This document shows positions 1-9,576 of a DNA stretch of 64,000 nt, one piece after another. Below the pieces are notes generated by a model. That model searched no databases. It worked only from the letters and a program-made list of their open reading frames with translations, and was not told the origin of the DNA. Location: NCBI RefSeq assembly GCF_001704275.1, contig NZ_CP011533.1, positions 3,906,001 through 3,970,000 on the forward strand, in the 5' to 3' direction. Position numbers and translations under genes: made by a program. Every line of letters begins with the position of its first letter. Position 1 is the first letter of the stretch. This stretch comes from Streptomyces noursei ATCC 11455 (GTDB lineage Bacteria; Actinomycetota; Actinomycetes; Streptomycetales; Streptomycetaceae).

Positions 1-2700
1 ACGGCGGACGGGGACGCGCTGGTGGCCCGGCTGCACCAGCGCCTGCGGCACCGGCTGCCGGCCTACATGGTGCCGCCCTTTCTGGACATCCTCCCCCGGT
101 TGCCGGCGATGCCCAGCGGCAAGGTGGACCGCAGACGGCTGCCCGCGCCCACCGGCCGCAGGCTGGGCAGCGGCGGCCGGCCGGTGGTGCCGCCGCGGGA
201 CGAGACGGAGAGCCGGGTACGGGACGTGTGGGCCGAGGTGTTCGGCATGGGACCGGACGCGCTGTCCACCGACGCGGACTTCTTCGGCGATCTCGGCGGG
301 CACTCGCTGCTCGCCGCCCAGGTCGTCTCGCTGCTCCGCAGCCGCGGCATCGGCGGCGACACCGGCGCCACCCTGCGCGACGTCTACGCCCACCCGACGG
401 TCCGGGGCCTGGCGGCCCGACTGGGCGCTCCCGGCGCCACGGAGGCCGTGGGCGGCGGCGCGGCGGCGCGCGACGGCACCGGCGCCGCCCCCGCCGGCCC
501 GCTGCCGGTCCGCCCCCGTCCGCTGCGGCACAGCGGTGCCCGGGTGACCGCCGCGGGCCTGGTCCAGGCCGTGGTGCTCTACGTCCAGCTCTTCGTCCTC
601 ACCCTGCCGCTCGCCACCGTCTTCAGCTGGCAGGACGGCACGTTCACCAGCCGGGCCCCGGTCCCGGTGCGGCCCGTACTGGCCGTGCTGGTCGGCTACT
701 TCGGCATCCGCTGGCTGCTGCCGGTGGTCCTCGCCCGCCCGCTGGCCGCCGGGATCCGGCCGGGCCGCTACCCGTTGTGGGGCGCGACCTACCTCCGCCT
801 GTGGACGCTCACCCTCCTCCTGGCCGCCAGCCCGCTCCCCACGCTCGGCGGCTCCCCCCTGATGGGCCGCTACCTGCGGCTGCTGGGCGCCCGGATCGGG
901 CCGCGGACGACCATCGCCACCGGCGTCGTGCCGCTGCCGTCCCTGGTCCGGATCGGCGCGGACACCTCGGTCGGCTACGGCGCCACCCTGCGCGCCTGGC
1001 GGGTCGCGGACGGCTGGGTGACCGTCGCCCCGATAGACATCGGCCCCCGCGCCTACGTGGGAGCCCATGCGGTGCTGGAGCCGGGCGCCCGCATGGCGGC
1101 CGGCGCCGGACTCGGCGAGCAGTCGGTGATCGGCCAGGGCCAGGCGGTGCCGCCCGGCGCCCGCTGGGCCGGCTCCCCGCCCTCCCCGGTGGCCGCACTG
1201 GCCCCGCACATCGAGGACATGCTGCGCGCCGGCGGCCCGACGGAGCGCGGGCGGGCACGGCATCTGGCCGCCGCGGCACTGGGCGTCGTCCTCCTCGAAT
1301 TCCTCGCGCTGGCCGTCGTGGTCCCGAGCGCGGCACTGATGTGGTGCACCTGGCTGGCCTGGGGCAGCGGGCCCACCGTCCTGGTCGCCCTGACCCTGGC
1401 GGCCCCCCTCTACGTCCTCTCCGTGTGCGCCGCGATCGCCGGCGCCAAGCATCTGGTGCTGCGCCGCACCCCGGTCGGCGTCCACCCGGTCCGCTCCGGC
1501 CTCGGCGTGCGCAAGTGGCTCTCCGACAAGCTGCTGGAATTCAGCCTCACCTTCACCAACTCCCTTTACGCCACCCTCTACACCGTCCCCTGGCTGCGGC
1601 TGCTGGGCGCCCGGATCGGCCCCGGCGCGGAGGTCTCCACCGCCGCCCACCTCGACCCGGACCTGCTCACCCTCGGCGAGGGCAGCTTCGTCGCGGACAT
1701 GGCGGGGGTCGGCGGCGCGGCGTTCGCCGGCGGCCATGTCGCCTGCCGCCGCACCGAGGTCGGCCGCCGCGCGTTCGTCGGCAACGCCGCCTACCTGCCG
1801 GCCGGGACGCGGACCGGGCCCAACTCCCTGATCGGCGTCGGCACCGTCCCCCCCGAGGACGAGGTGCCGGCCGGCACCTTCTGGCTGGGCTCCCCCGCCA
1901 TCCACCTCCCGCAGCGCCAGAGCAGCGGCACCTTCCCCGAGGAGCTGACCTTCCGCCCCACCCGCAAGGCGGTCCGCCGCCGCCTGGCCATCGAGTACTT
2001 CCGCGCCACCATGCCGGCGTCCCTCCTGGGCACCGCCGCCTTCCTCTTCCTCCTCGCCCTGGCCGCCCTCGCCCACAGCCCCTCCCCGGCCCTCCCCCTC
2101 CTCCTGGCCCCGCTCCTGCTCATGGCGTCCGGCCTGACCGTCATCGCCGCCTGCGCGCTGCTCAAACTCCTGGTCGTGGGCCACTACCGGCCGCGCGTCG
2201 AACCCCTGTGGAGCTGGTTCGTCCGCCGCACCGAGTTCGTCACCGGCCTCTACGAGGCGGCGGCCGTCCCGGCCGGCCTCGCCGCCCTCGCCGGCACCCC
2301 GTTCCTGCCGCCGGCGCTGCGCCTGTTCGGCGCCCGGATCGGCCGCCGGACATGGCTCGGCACCACCTTCCTCACCGAGTTCGACCTGGTCGACGTGGGC
2401 GACGACGCGGCGATCGGCCCCGGCGTAAGCTTGCAGACGCACCTGTTCGAGGACCGGGTGATGAAGATGTCGAAGGTCACCGTCCGGGCGGGCGCCACCG
2501 TCGGCAGCCGCGCGGTCGTGCTCTACGACGGCATCGTCGGCGAAGGCGTCTGGCTCGACGCGCTCTCCCTGGTCATGAAGGGCGAGTACCTCGTCCCCGG
2601 CACCGCATGGCACGGCATCCCCGCCCAGGGCCTGGCCCTGCGGCCCGCCGCCCCCTCGCCCGCCGACCCGACCCCGCACCCCACCAGCCCCTCACGGTGA
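1..2700 (+). CDS. Pls/PosA-type nonribosomal peptide synthetase, C-terminal part (5' end outside window)
   Basis: The reading frame is open to base 1, so only the end of the protein is seen. It begins in the C-terminal tail of an adenylation domain (PAYMVPPF, then PSGKVDRRRLP near bases 60-150). A carrier domain follows, with the phosphopantetheine serine in GGHSLLAAQ (about 297-323). The rest is alternating membrane segments and three left-handed beta-helix (hexapeptide acyltransferase-like) units, each opening with L(L/F)GARIG (about 880, 1600, 2320); the first two close with a GSP signature and the third with a variant, WHGIP. This A-T-(TM-LbH)x3 plan is that of Pls/PosA-family enzymes such as epsilon-poly-lysine synthetase, which polymerise amino acids at the membrane. 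Family placement is secure; substrate and product cannot be told without the adenylation core. The next gene starts 5 bases downstream, so the two are probably co-transcribed. Confidence 0.9.
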   Translation, partial: TADGDALVARLHQRLRHRLPAYMVPPFLDILPRLPAMPSGKVDRRRLPAPTGRRLGSGGRPVVPPRDETESRVRDVWAEVFGMGPDALSTDADFFGDLGGHSLLAAQVVSLLRSRGIGGDTGATLRDVYAHPTVRGLAARLGAPGATEAVGGGAAARDGTGAAPAGPLPVRPRPLRHSGARVTAAGLVQAVVLYVQLFVLTLPLATVFSWQDGTFTSRAPVPVRPVLAVLVGYFGIRWLLPVVLARPLAAGIRPGRYPLWGATYLRLWTLTLLLAASPLPTLGGSPLMGRYLRLLGARIGPRTTIATGVVPLPSLVRIGADTSVGYGATLRAWRVADGWVTVAPIDIGPRAYVGAHAVLEPGARMAAGAGLGEQSVIGQGQAVPPGARWAGSPPSPVAALAPHIEDMLRAGGPTERGRARHLAAAALGVVLLEFLALAVVVPSAALMWCTWLAWGSGPTVLVALTLAAPLYVLSVCAAIAGAKHLVLRRTPVGVHPVRSGLGVRKWLSDKLLEFSLTFTNSLYATLYTVPWLRLLGARIGPGAEVSTAAHLDPDLLTLGEGSFVADMAGVGGAAFAGGHVACRRTEVGRRAFVGNAAYLPAGTRTGPNSLIGVGTVPPEDEVPAGTFWLGSPAIHLPQRQSSGTFPEELTFRPTRKAVRRRLAIEYFRATMPASLLGTAAFLFLLALAALAHSPSPALPLLLAPLLLMASGLTVIAACALLKLLVVGHYRPRVEPLWSWFVRRTEFVTGLYEAAAVPAGLAALAGTPFLPPALRLFGARIGRRTWLGTTFLTEFDLVDVGDDAAIGPGVSLQTHLFEDRVMKMSKVTVRAGATVGSRAVVLYDGIVGEGVWLDALSLVMKGEYLVPGTAWHGIPAQGLALRPAAPSPADPTPHPTSPSR

Positions 2701-2705
2701 GTCCC

Positions 2706-3452
2706 ATGCCTCCCCCCAACGGCTTCCTCGGCTCCCTCCGCCGGCTCCTCGGCGGCGGCGCACCCCCGACCCCGCCCCTGCCCACACCCGACGGACGCCG
2801 GCTGGCCCTGGTCTACCGCGGCCCGGCCGCCCGCCCCGCCGGCTGCTCCGAGGCGGTCGCCTCGCTGCTGTCCTCCGGCCCCTGGAACCTCGACGTCCGC
2901 TACATCGGCCCGCACGAGGACATCCCGCTCTCCGCCACGTCCCTGGCACACGCCCATCTCTACGCCCAGCCCGGCGGCGGCTCCCTGGACCCCGCCTACC
3001 GCCGCCTGCGCAAGCACGCCGACGAGATCCGCGACTACGTCCGGGGCGGCGGCCGCTACCTGGGCTTCTGCCTGGGCGGCTACCTGGCCGGCGACGACCC
3101 GGGCTTCGACCTGCTCCCCGGCGACACCGACCAGTACATCGTCACGCCCGGCGCCACCATCACCCACGACGGCGACACCGTCGTCGAGACCCGCTGGCGC
3201 GGCCTCCCCCGCACCGTCTACTTCCAGGACGGCCCGCACTTCCTCCTCGACGAGGGCGCCGACGCCACCGTCCTCGCCACCTACCCCAACGGCACCGTCG
3301 CCGCCGTCGTCGCCCCCTGCGGCGCCGGCAAGGTCGCCGTGGTCGGCCCCCACCCCGAGGCCACCGACGACTGGTTCCTCGACGAGGGCCTCCCCGTCCA
3401 CCAGACCCAGGACCTGGCGGTCGACCTGGTCAACGAGTTGCTGGAGGACTGA
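2706..3452 (+). CDS. BPL_N (biotin-protein-ligase N-terminal, glutamine-amidotransferase-like) domain protein
   Basis: 248 residues. After a basic, proline-rich N-terminus (about 30 residues) comes a class-I glutamine-amidotransferase-like fold: YAQPGGG near residue 90, then GGRYLGFCLGGYLAGD around 115-130, where the cysteine in GFCLGG sits at the nucleophile elbow, and a histidine-containing GPHPEAT near 220. This matches the BPL_N family, usually uncharacterised stand-alone proteins related to the N-terminal domain of eukaryotic biotin-protein ligase. The start ATG lies 5 bases after the stop of the peptide synthetase, so it is very likely in the same transcript. Whether it processes the peptide product, for example as an amidase, is inference only. 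Confidence 0.8.
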   Translation: MPPPNGFLGSLRRLLGGGAPPTPPLPTPDGRRLALVYRGPAARPAGCSEAVASLLSSGPWNLDVRYIGPHEDIPLSATSLAHAHLYAQPGGGSLDPAYRRLRKHADEIRDYVRGGGRYLGFCLGGYLAGDDPGFDLLPGDTDQYIVTPGATITHDGDTVVETRWRGLPRTVYFQDGPHFLLDEGADATVLATYPNGTVAAVVAPCGAGKVAVVGPHPEATDDWFLDEGLPVHQTQDLAVDLVNELLED

Positions 3453-3461
3453 GCGAGCGGG

Positions 3462-3509
3462 CACGCCGCCGGGCGGGGCCGATCGATGTCGGTCCCGCCC
3501 GGCGGCGTG
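3462..3509. terminator. Bidirectional hairpin terminator
   Basis: Perfect 16-bp stem (3462-3477 with 3494-3509), extendable by three more pairs including one G-T, around loop 3481-3490. It lies between two convergent genes ending at 3452 (+) and 3530 (-), as expected for a shared intrinsic terminator in a high-G+C genome. There is no long U-tract. Confidence 0.7.
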
Positions 3510-3529
3510 GAGGTGTGGTGGTGCGGTGG

Positions 3530-4543
3530 CTACTTCTTCGGGGCGTTCGGCAGCCAGCTCTTCCACACGTCGGGGTGTTCGTCCACCCACTTCTTGGCGG
3601 CCTCGTCGGCCGGCAGGCCGTTGGAGGCGATCATTTCGGAGACCTCGTTCTGGTCCTTCTTGTCCCAGCGGAAGTTCTTCAGGAACCGCGCCGCGGAGCT
3701 GCCGCTCTCGGCGAAGTCGGTGTTGAAGTACTTCTGGAGGGGGGTGGTGGGGTACGCGCAGTCGACGGACGCCGGGTCCTTGGCGCCCTTCGCCGCGCAG
3801 GCGTCGGTGTACGCGGGGAGTTTGACCTCCACCATCGGCACCTGGTTGAAGAGCCACTGGGGTTCGTACCAGTAGGTGAGGAAGGGCTTCTTCTGCTTGG
3901 CGAACTGCTGGATCTGGGTGATCTGGGCGGCCTCGGAGCCGGCGAAGACGACCTGGTAGTTCAGGCCGAGGTTCTTCACCAGCGCCTTGTCGTTGGTGAC
4001 GTAGGACGGCGAGCCGTCCATCAGCTGGCCCTTGTCGCCGCTCTCCGAGGTACGGAGTTGGTCGGCGTACTTGTTGAGGTTCTTCCAGTTGAGGACGTCG
4101 GGGTGGGCGTCGGCCCAGTACTTGGGGACCCACCAGCCGATGTGGCCGGTGACGCCGTTGCCGCCGCCCGCCGTGATGGTCTTCTTGTCCTGGACGTAGC
4201 GCTTCTCCTGGTCGGGGTGGCCCCAGTCCTCCAGGATCGCGTCGACCCGGCCCTGGCTGAGCGCGTCCCAGGCGGGGATCTCGTCCACCTGGACGGTGTC
4301 GACGTGGTAGCCCAGTTCGTGTTCGAGCAGGTACTTCGCCACCGCCACGTTGGCCTGGGCGCCGACCCAGGTCTGGACGGACAGGGTGACGGACTTCGAG
4401 CCCTTGGCGGCGGCGAACGGCGACGCCTGCTTGGTCATGTCGGCCTTGCCGCAGGCGGAGAGCGAGACCAGCAGCGCGCCGGTCGCGGCCGTGGCCGCGA
4501 GCGCCTTGGCGAGGGTGCGCGGGCGTATCGGTGTGCGGGACAT
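3530..4543 (-). CDS. Glycine betaine/proline-type ABC transporter substrate-binding lipoprotein
   Basis: 337 residues. The signal peptide ends in a perfect lipobox (LSAC, Cys31), so the mature protein should be tethered to the outer face of the membrane. The body matches the OpuAC/ProX type: an SVTLSVQTWVGAQANVAVAKYLLEHELG-like start (shortened here to its character), a WGHPDQEKRY segment, and aromatic residues (Trp, Tyr) suited to a quaternary-ammonium cage. It is the last gene of the minus-strand betaine operon, starting 2 bases after the permease stop. Role: capture of glycine betaine or a related osmolyte and hand-over to the permease. Exact ligand preference (betaine, choline, proline betaine) is not readable from sequence. 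Confidence 0.93.
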   Translation of the reverse strand: MSRTPIRPRTLAKALAATAATGALLVSLSACGKADMTKQASPFAAAKGSKSVTLSVQTWVGAQANVAVAKYLLEHELGYHVDTVQVDEIPAWDALSQGRVDAILEDWGHPDQEKRYVQDKKTITAGGGNGVTGHIGWWVPKYWADAHPDVLNWKNLNKYADQLRTSESGDKGQLMDGSPSYVTNDKALVKNLGLNYQVVFAGSEAAQITQIQQFAKQKKPFLTYWYEPQWLFNQVPMVEVKLPAYTDACAAKGAKDPASVDCAYPTTPLQKYFNTDFAESGSSAARFLKNFRWDKKDQNEVSEMIASNGLPADEAAKKWVDEHPDVWKSWLPNAPKK

Positions 4544-4545
4544 GG

Positions 4546-6540
4546 TCAGGCTCCCTTCCCGGTCGTGCGCCGTTCCGTGGGCTGGGTGACCCGGTCGAGC
4601 ATCAGGCCCAGGCACACGATGGCGACGCCGGCGACCAGGCCGATGGCGAGGTTGCCGGTGGCCAGGCCGGTGACCACGTCGTAGCCGAGGGCACCGCCGC
4701 CGACCAGGCCGCCGATGATGACGACGGCGAGGACGAGCACCACGCCCTGGTTGACGGCCAGCAGCAACGCCGGCCGAGCGAGCGGGAGTTGGACCTGGAG
4801 GAGGGTCTGCCAGCGGGTGGCGCCCAACGAGCGGGCGGACTCCATGGCGCCGGGGTCCACCTGGCGCAGGCCCTGCGTGGTGATCCGGATGACGGCCGGC
4901 AGCGCGTAGACCACGGCAGCGGCGGCGGCCGGGGCGCGCCCCACCGCGAACAGCGCCACGACGGGGATCAGGTAGACGAACTGCGGCATGGTCTGCATGA
5001 CGTCCAGGACCGGCCGCAGCACGGCCTCGAAGCGCTTGCTGCCGGCCGCGAGGATGCCGACGCCGAGGCCCACCACCAGGGTCAGCGCCAGGGCGGCGAG
5101 GACCTGGGAGAGGGTGTCCATCGACGGCTTCCACACGCCCAGGACGCCGATGGCGGCCATCGCCAGGACGGCGGTGAGCGCCGTGCGCCAGGTGCCGATG
5201 AGCCAGGCCAGCGCGGCGACGATGAGCAGCACGCCGTACCAGGGCAGCGCGGTCAGGCCGTCGCGCAGCGGGTTGAGCACCCAGTTGGTGAAGTGCGCGG
5301 CCCAGTCGGCGGTGCCGCCGACGACCGGGACACCGGAGTAGAGGTGGTTGACCATCCACTCCTTGGCCTCGTTGACCGGGCGGGCGATGGCGAGCGTGGC
5401 ACCGGCGGGCCAGATCGCTCCGCCGGCCAGCCGGCCGGCGAGCGCGGCCACGGCGGTGATCACGGCGATCCCTGCCCAGGCGGGCCAGCCGCGCAGCAGC
5501 CGCGGGCCGGCGGCGGCCGGGGTCGCGCCCAGCTTCTCGCCGGCCGCGGCGGTGGTGCGGTCCATGACGATGGCCAGCAGCACGATCGGGACGGCGGCGG
5601 CGAGCGCGGCGCCCACGTCGACGGAGGCGAGCGCCTGGTAGACGCGGTCACCGAGGCCGGCGGCGCCGATCATCGAGGCGATCACGGCCATGGACAGCGC
5701 CATCATGATCGTCTGGTTGACGCCGAGGAGGAGTTCCTTGCGGGCCAGCGGGAGGCGGGCGGTCAGCAGCCGCTGGCGTCCGGTGGCGCCGAGCGAGGAG
5801 ACCGCCTCCAGCACGCCGGCGTCCGCGCCGCGCAGCCCGAGCGCGGTGAGCCGGGCCATCGGCGGCGCCGCGTAGATCACGGTGGCCAGCAGCGCGGCCG
5901 GCACGCCGATGCCGAAGATCATGACGACCGGCAGGAGGTAGGCGAAGGCCGGGAGCACCTGCATGGTGTCGAGGACCGGGCGGAGGATCTTGAACAGCCG
6001 CGGGGAGAGGCCGGCGGCGAGCCCGAGCAGCGCGCCGACGACGACCGAGGCGAGGACCGCCACGATCATCAGCGCCAGCGTCTGCATGGTCGGGACCCAC
6101 ATCCCCAGGGCACCGCTGACCAGGAAGGACACCAGCGCGATGGCGGCGATGCGGAGGCCGGCGACGCGCCAGGCCAGCAGCGTCACGCCGGCCGTCACAC
6201 CGGTCCAGCCGAGCGCGAGCAGCAGCAGGTAGACACCGCGGACGGAGAGCACCACGGCGTTGCTGAGGTGGCCGAGGACGTAGACGAACAGCCAGTGGCT
6301 GTCGCGGTTGTCGATGATCCAGTTGCTGGCGTGGTCGAGCGGTCCTGAGACGTCCACGGTCAGCGCGCCGGGCCAGGAGGCGCCGGGCCACGCGGACCGG
6401 ACGAGCGGGACCAGGACCGCCGCGGCGACGGCGAGCAGCAGGAGCTTGGCGAGGCCACGGCGACGCAGCAGGCCCTGTATCGGACTGAGCCTCCCGGCGC
6501 CGAGCGCGCCGGGAGTGGTGGGGGGTGCGGCGGTACTCAT
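4546..6540 (-). CDS. Fused double-permease subunit of glycine betaine ABC transporter
   Basis: 664 residues with two complete binding-protein-dependent permease domains in tandem (about residues 90-320 and 440-640), each preceded by extra membrane helices. Each domain carries its own cytoplasmic coupling loop of the G(L)R-D/E-A-...SLGAT type: GVLEAVSSLGATGRQRLL in the first, GAMESARSLGATRWQTLL in the second. Most OpuAB/ProW proteins have one permease domain and dimerise; here the two halves are one chain, an arrangement known in actinobacteria. The start chosen (MSTAAPP) has a GAGGTG ribosome site at the right distance; an upstream in-frame ATG at 6570 is less well placed. The cognate ATPase lies upstream beyond a repeat-bearing gap, the binding protein 2 bases downstream. 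Confidence 0.92.
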   Translation of the reverse strand: MSTAAPPTTPGALGAGRLSPIQGLLRRRGLAKLLLLAVAAAVLVPLVRSAWPGASWPGALTVDVSGPLDHASNWIIDNRDSHWLFVYVLGHLSNAVVLSVRGVYLLLLALGWTGVTAGVTLLAWRVAGLRIAAIALVSFLVSGALGMWVPTMQTLALMIVAVLASVVVGALLGLAAGLSPRLFKILRPVLDTMQVLPAFAYLLPVVMIFGIGVPAALLATVIYAAPPMARLTALGLRGADAGVLEAVSSLGATGRQRLLTARLPLARKELLLGVNQTIMMALSMAVIASMIGAAGLGDRVYQALASVDVGAALAAAVPIVLLAIVMDRTTAAAGEKLGATPAAAGPRLLRGWPAWAGIAVITAVAALAGRLAGGAIWPAGATLAIARPVNEAKEWMVNHLYSGVPVVGGTADWAAHFTNWVLNPLRDGLTALPWYGVLLIVAALAWLIGTWRTALTAVLAMAAIGVLGVWKPSMDTLSQVLAALALTLVVGLGVGILAAGSKRFEAVLRPVLDVMQTMPQFVYLIPVVALFAVGRAPAAAAAVVYALPAVIRITTQGLRQVDPGAMESARSLGATRWQTLLQVQLPLARPALLLAVNQGVVLVLAVVIIGGLVGGGALGYDVVTGLATGNLAIGLVAGVAIVCLGLMLDRVTQPTERRTTGKGA

Positions 6541-6597
6541 GCCGACACCTCGCTTCGCGAGGCCCTGCATTCGCACGGCACACACCTTTTGACGATT

Positions 6598-6629
6598 CTC
6601 CCCCAGCCTTCGGCCGGGGGGACCCCCAT
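6598..6629 (+). repeat. 32-nt dispersed palindromic element, copy A
   Basis: Begins CTCCCCCAGC and ends GACCCCCAT. It shares a 32-nt layout with copies at 25029, 50989 and 51825. It lies in the gap between the small ORF ending at 6641 and the permease gene starting at 6540, so it would be in the 5' region of the permease on the operon transcript. Similar elements are frequent in Streptomyces genomes in my recollection. Confidence 0.65.
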
Positions 6630-6640
6630 GCTGCGCTCGC

Positions 6641-6810
6641 TCATGCGCGGCCTCGCTTCACCGTGCCGACCGGCACGTTCAGCGCGGCGGCGCGCTGGGC
6701 CTGGCGCCACTGGCGGAACAGGGCGGCGCGCAGCCGGGCCCGGGGGCTCGCGGCGGGCGCGCGGGGAACGACGGCGCGGCCGGCGCCGCGGTAGGGGGCG
6801 GCGGCGTACA

Positions 6811-6811
<1 letters not shown>
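6641..6811 (-). CDS. Small basic ORF translationally coupled to the ABC ATPase gene
   Basis: 56 codons, starting with an ATG that overlaps the ATPase stop in a TGATG arrangement and ending at a TGA at 6643-6641. The product is rich in Arg and Ala (about 14 Arg), begins MYAAAPYRGAG and ends VPVGTVKRGRA, with no membrane segment and no recognised domain. The third positions are mostly G or C as in neighbouring genes. It fills the otherwise odd gap between the ATPase and permease genes of the betaine operon. It may be a genuine small protein or just a coupled spurious frame; no homology can be claimed. Confidence 0.4.
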
Positions 6812-7952
<1,141 letters not shown>

Positions 7953-7953
<1 letters not shown>

Positions 7954-9494
7954 CACGCATCACCCCCCTGGGCCGGGGCCGCGCGGAGCAGTTCGACGCA
8001 CTTCTCCCCCACCATCAGCACGCCGATCATCGGGTTCACCGCGGGCATCGTCGGGAAGACCGAGGCGTCGGCGATCCGGATGCCGTGCAGGCCGCGGATC
8101 TTCAACTCCGGGTCGACGACGGCGAGTCGGTCGTCCTTGGCGCCCATCTTGCAGGTGCCGGCCGGGTGGTAGACGGTGTGCGCGGCCTTGCGGACCAGCT
8201 CACTGATCTCCGCGTCGTCGGTGACCTCGGGGCCGGGGAAGACCTCGCGCTTGAGCCACTTCTTGAACGGCTCGGCCTGCGCGACCTTGCGCGCCAGCTT
8301 GATGCCGTCGACGAGGGTCTGCCCGTCGTAGTCGCCTTCATCCTCGAAGTACTTGAAGTCCAGGGCGGGCTTGACCTCGGGGTCGGCGGAGGTCAGGTAG
8401 AGCCGGCCGCGGGCGCGGGACTTGGGGATGTTGGGGGTCATCGAGACGCCGTGCTCGGGGCGCTCGTAGCCCAGTCGCTCGGGGTTGTCGGTGAACGGGA
8501 TCTGGTAGAAGTGGAACATCAGGTCCGGGCCCTTGTGTCCCGGGTCCCGCTTCACGAACAGACCGGCGTCGGAGTCCATCGCGGAGTTGCCGGGGATCGG
8601 CCCGTCGGTCTCCCAGACGATGACCGACTCGGGGTGGTCGATCAGGTTCTCCCCGACGCCCGGCAGGTCCAGGACGCACTCGATGCCCAGCGCCTCCAGG
8701 TCCGCCTTCGGGCCGATGCCGGAGTGCATCAGCAGCCGCGGGGTGTCCACCGCGCCGGCGCACACCAGCACCTCGCGGGCGGCCTCGACGTAGACCTCCT
8801 CGCCGTCCTTGGTGCGGACGTGGACGCCCTTGGCGGTGGTGCCGTCCAGCTCCAGCTTCTGCGCCCAGGTCTCCAGCATCAGCGTGAGGTTGGGGCGGTC
8901 GCCGGCCTCCATGTGGGGGTGGAGGTAGGCGACGGAGGCGGAGGACCGCTTGTTGTTCTCCGGGTGGTAGGAGAGGTCGAAGAAGCCGACGCCCTCCTCG
9001 AAGGGCCGGTCGTTGAAGCCGACGACCTCGGGGACGCCGAGCGCCGTCTTGGTGGCCTCGATCCAGTCCGTGGCGATCTGGTTCTGGTCCTTCTTGGCCA
9101 CCCGCACGATGTTGTTGCGCAGCTTGCCGTAGTAGGGGTCCATCTGCTCGGCGCCCCAGCCGGTGGCGCCGGCCGCCTCCCACTCGTCCCAGTCGGACGG
9201 CAGCGGCTTGAAGGAGATCAGGGTGTTGTGGGACGAACAGCCGCCGAGGACCTTGGCGCGGCTGTGCAGGATGTGCGAGTTGCCGCGGGGCTGCTCGGTG
9301 GTCGTGTACTCGTAGTCCAGATCGCCGCCGAGCAGGCCGAGCCACTTGCGCAGCGTCAGGACGTCCTCGCGGTCGATGTCGGAGGGGCCGCCCTCGATGA
9401 CGGCGACGGTGGTGTCGGGGTCCTCTGCGAGGCGGGAGGCGATGACGGAACCGGCGGTTCCTCCACCGACGACGACGTAGTCGTACACGGGCAT
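7953..9494 (-). CDS. betA: Choline dehydrogenase (GMC oxidoreductase)
   Basis: 513 residues, the usual length. FAD-binding [16 protein letters not shown] at the N-terminus (about 9-24), the GMC signature region with GGCSSHNTL near residue 85, and the C-terminal active-site block with HPAGTCKMG and a closing [14 protein letters not shown]. It oxidises choline to betaine aldehyde, the substrate of the dehydrogenase encoded just upstream at 9577-11094. The family also contains other alcohol oxidases, but the betaine aldehyde dehydrogenase and betaine transporter neighbours make choline the likely substrate. The stop codon overlaps the start of the ABC ATPase gene. Confidence 0.9.
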
Positions 9495-9576
9495 GAGGGG
9501 TGCTCCTTACTGCGAAGTGCGCGCTGAGGCCCGGGGGCCTGGATCCCGGGCCGGAGACGTGACGGGTGGGTACCGG

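Noticed and set aside
228..2700. Long plus-strand frame overlapping the peptide synthetase in another frame
   Set aside because: Arg/Pro/Gly-rich shadow typical of high-G+C DNA; only its end from 2706 is a real gene.
4531..6348. Plus-strand frame opposite the permease gene
   Set aside because: Asp/Gly/His/Arg-rich shadow; the minus strand encodes a clear permease.
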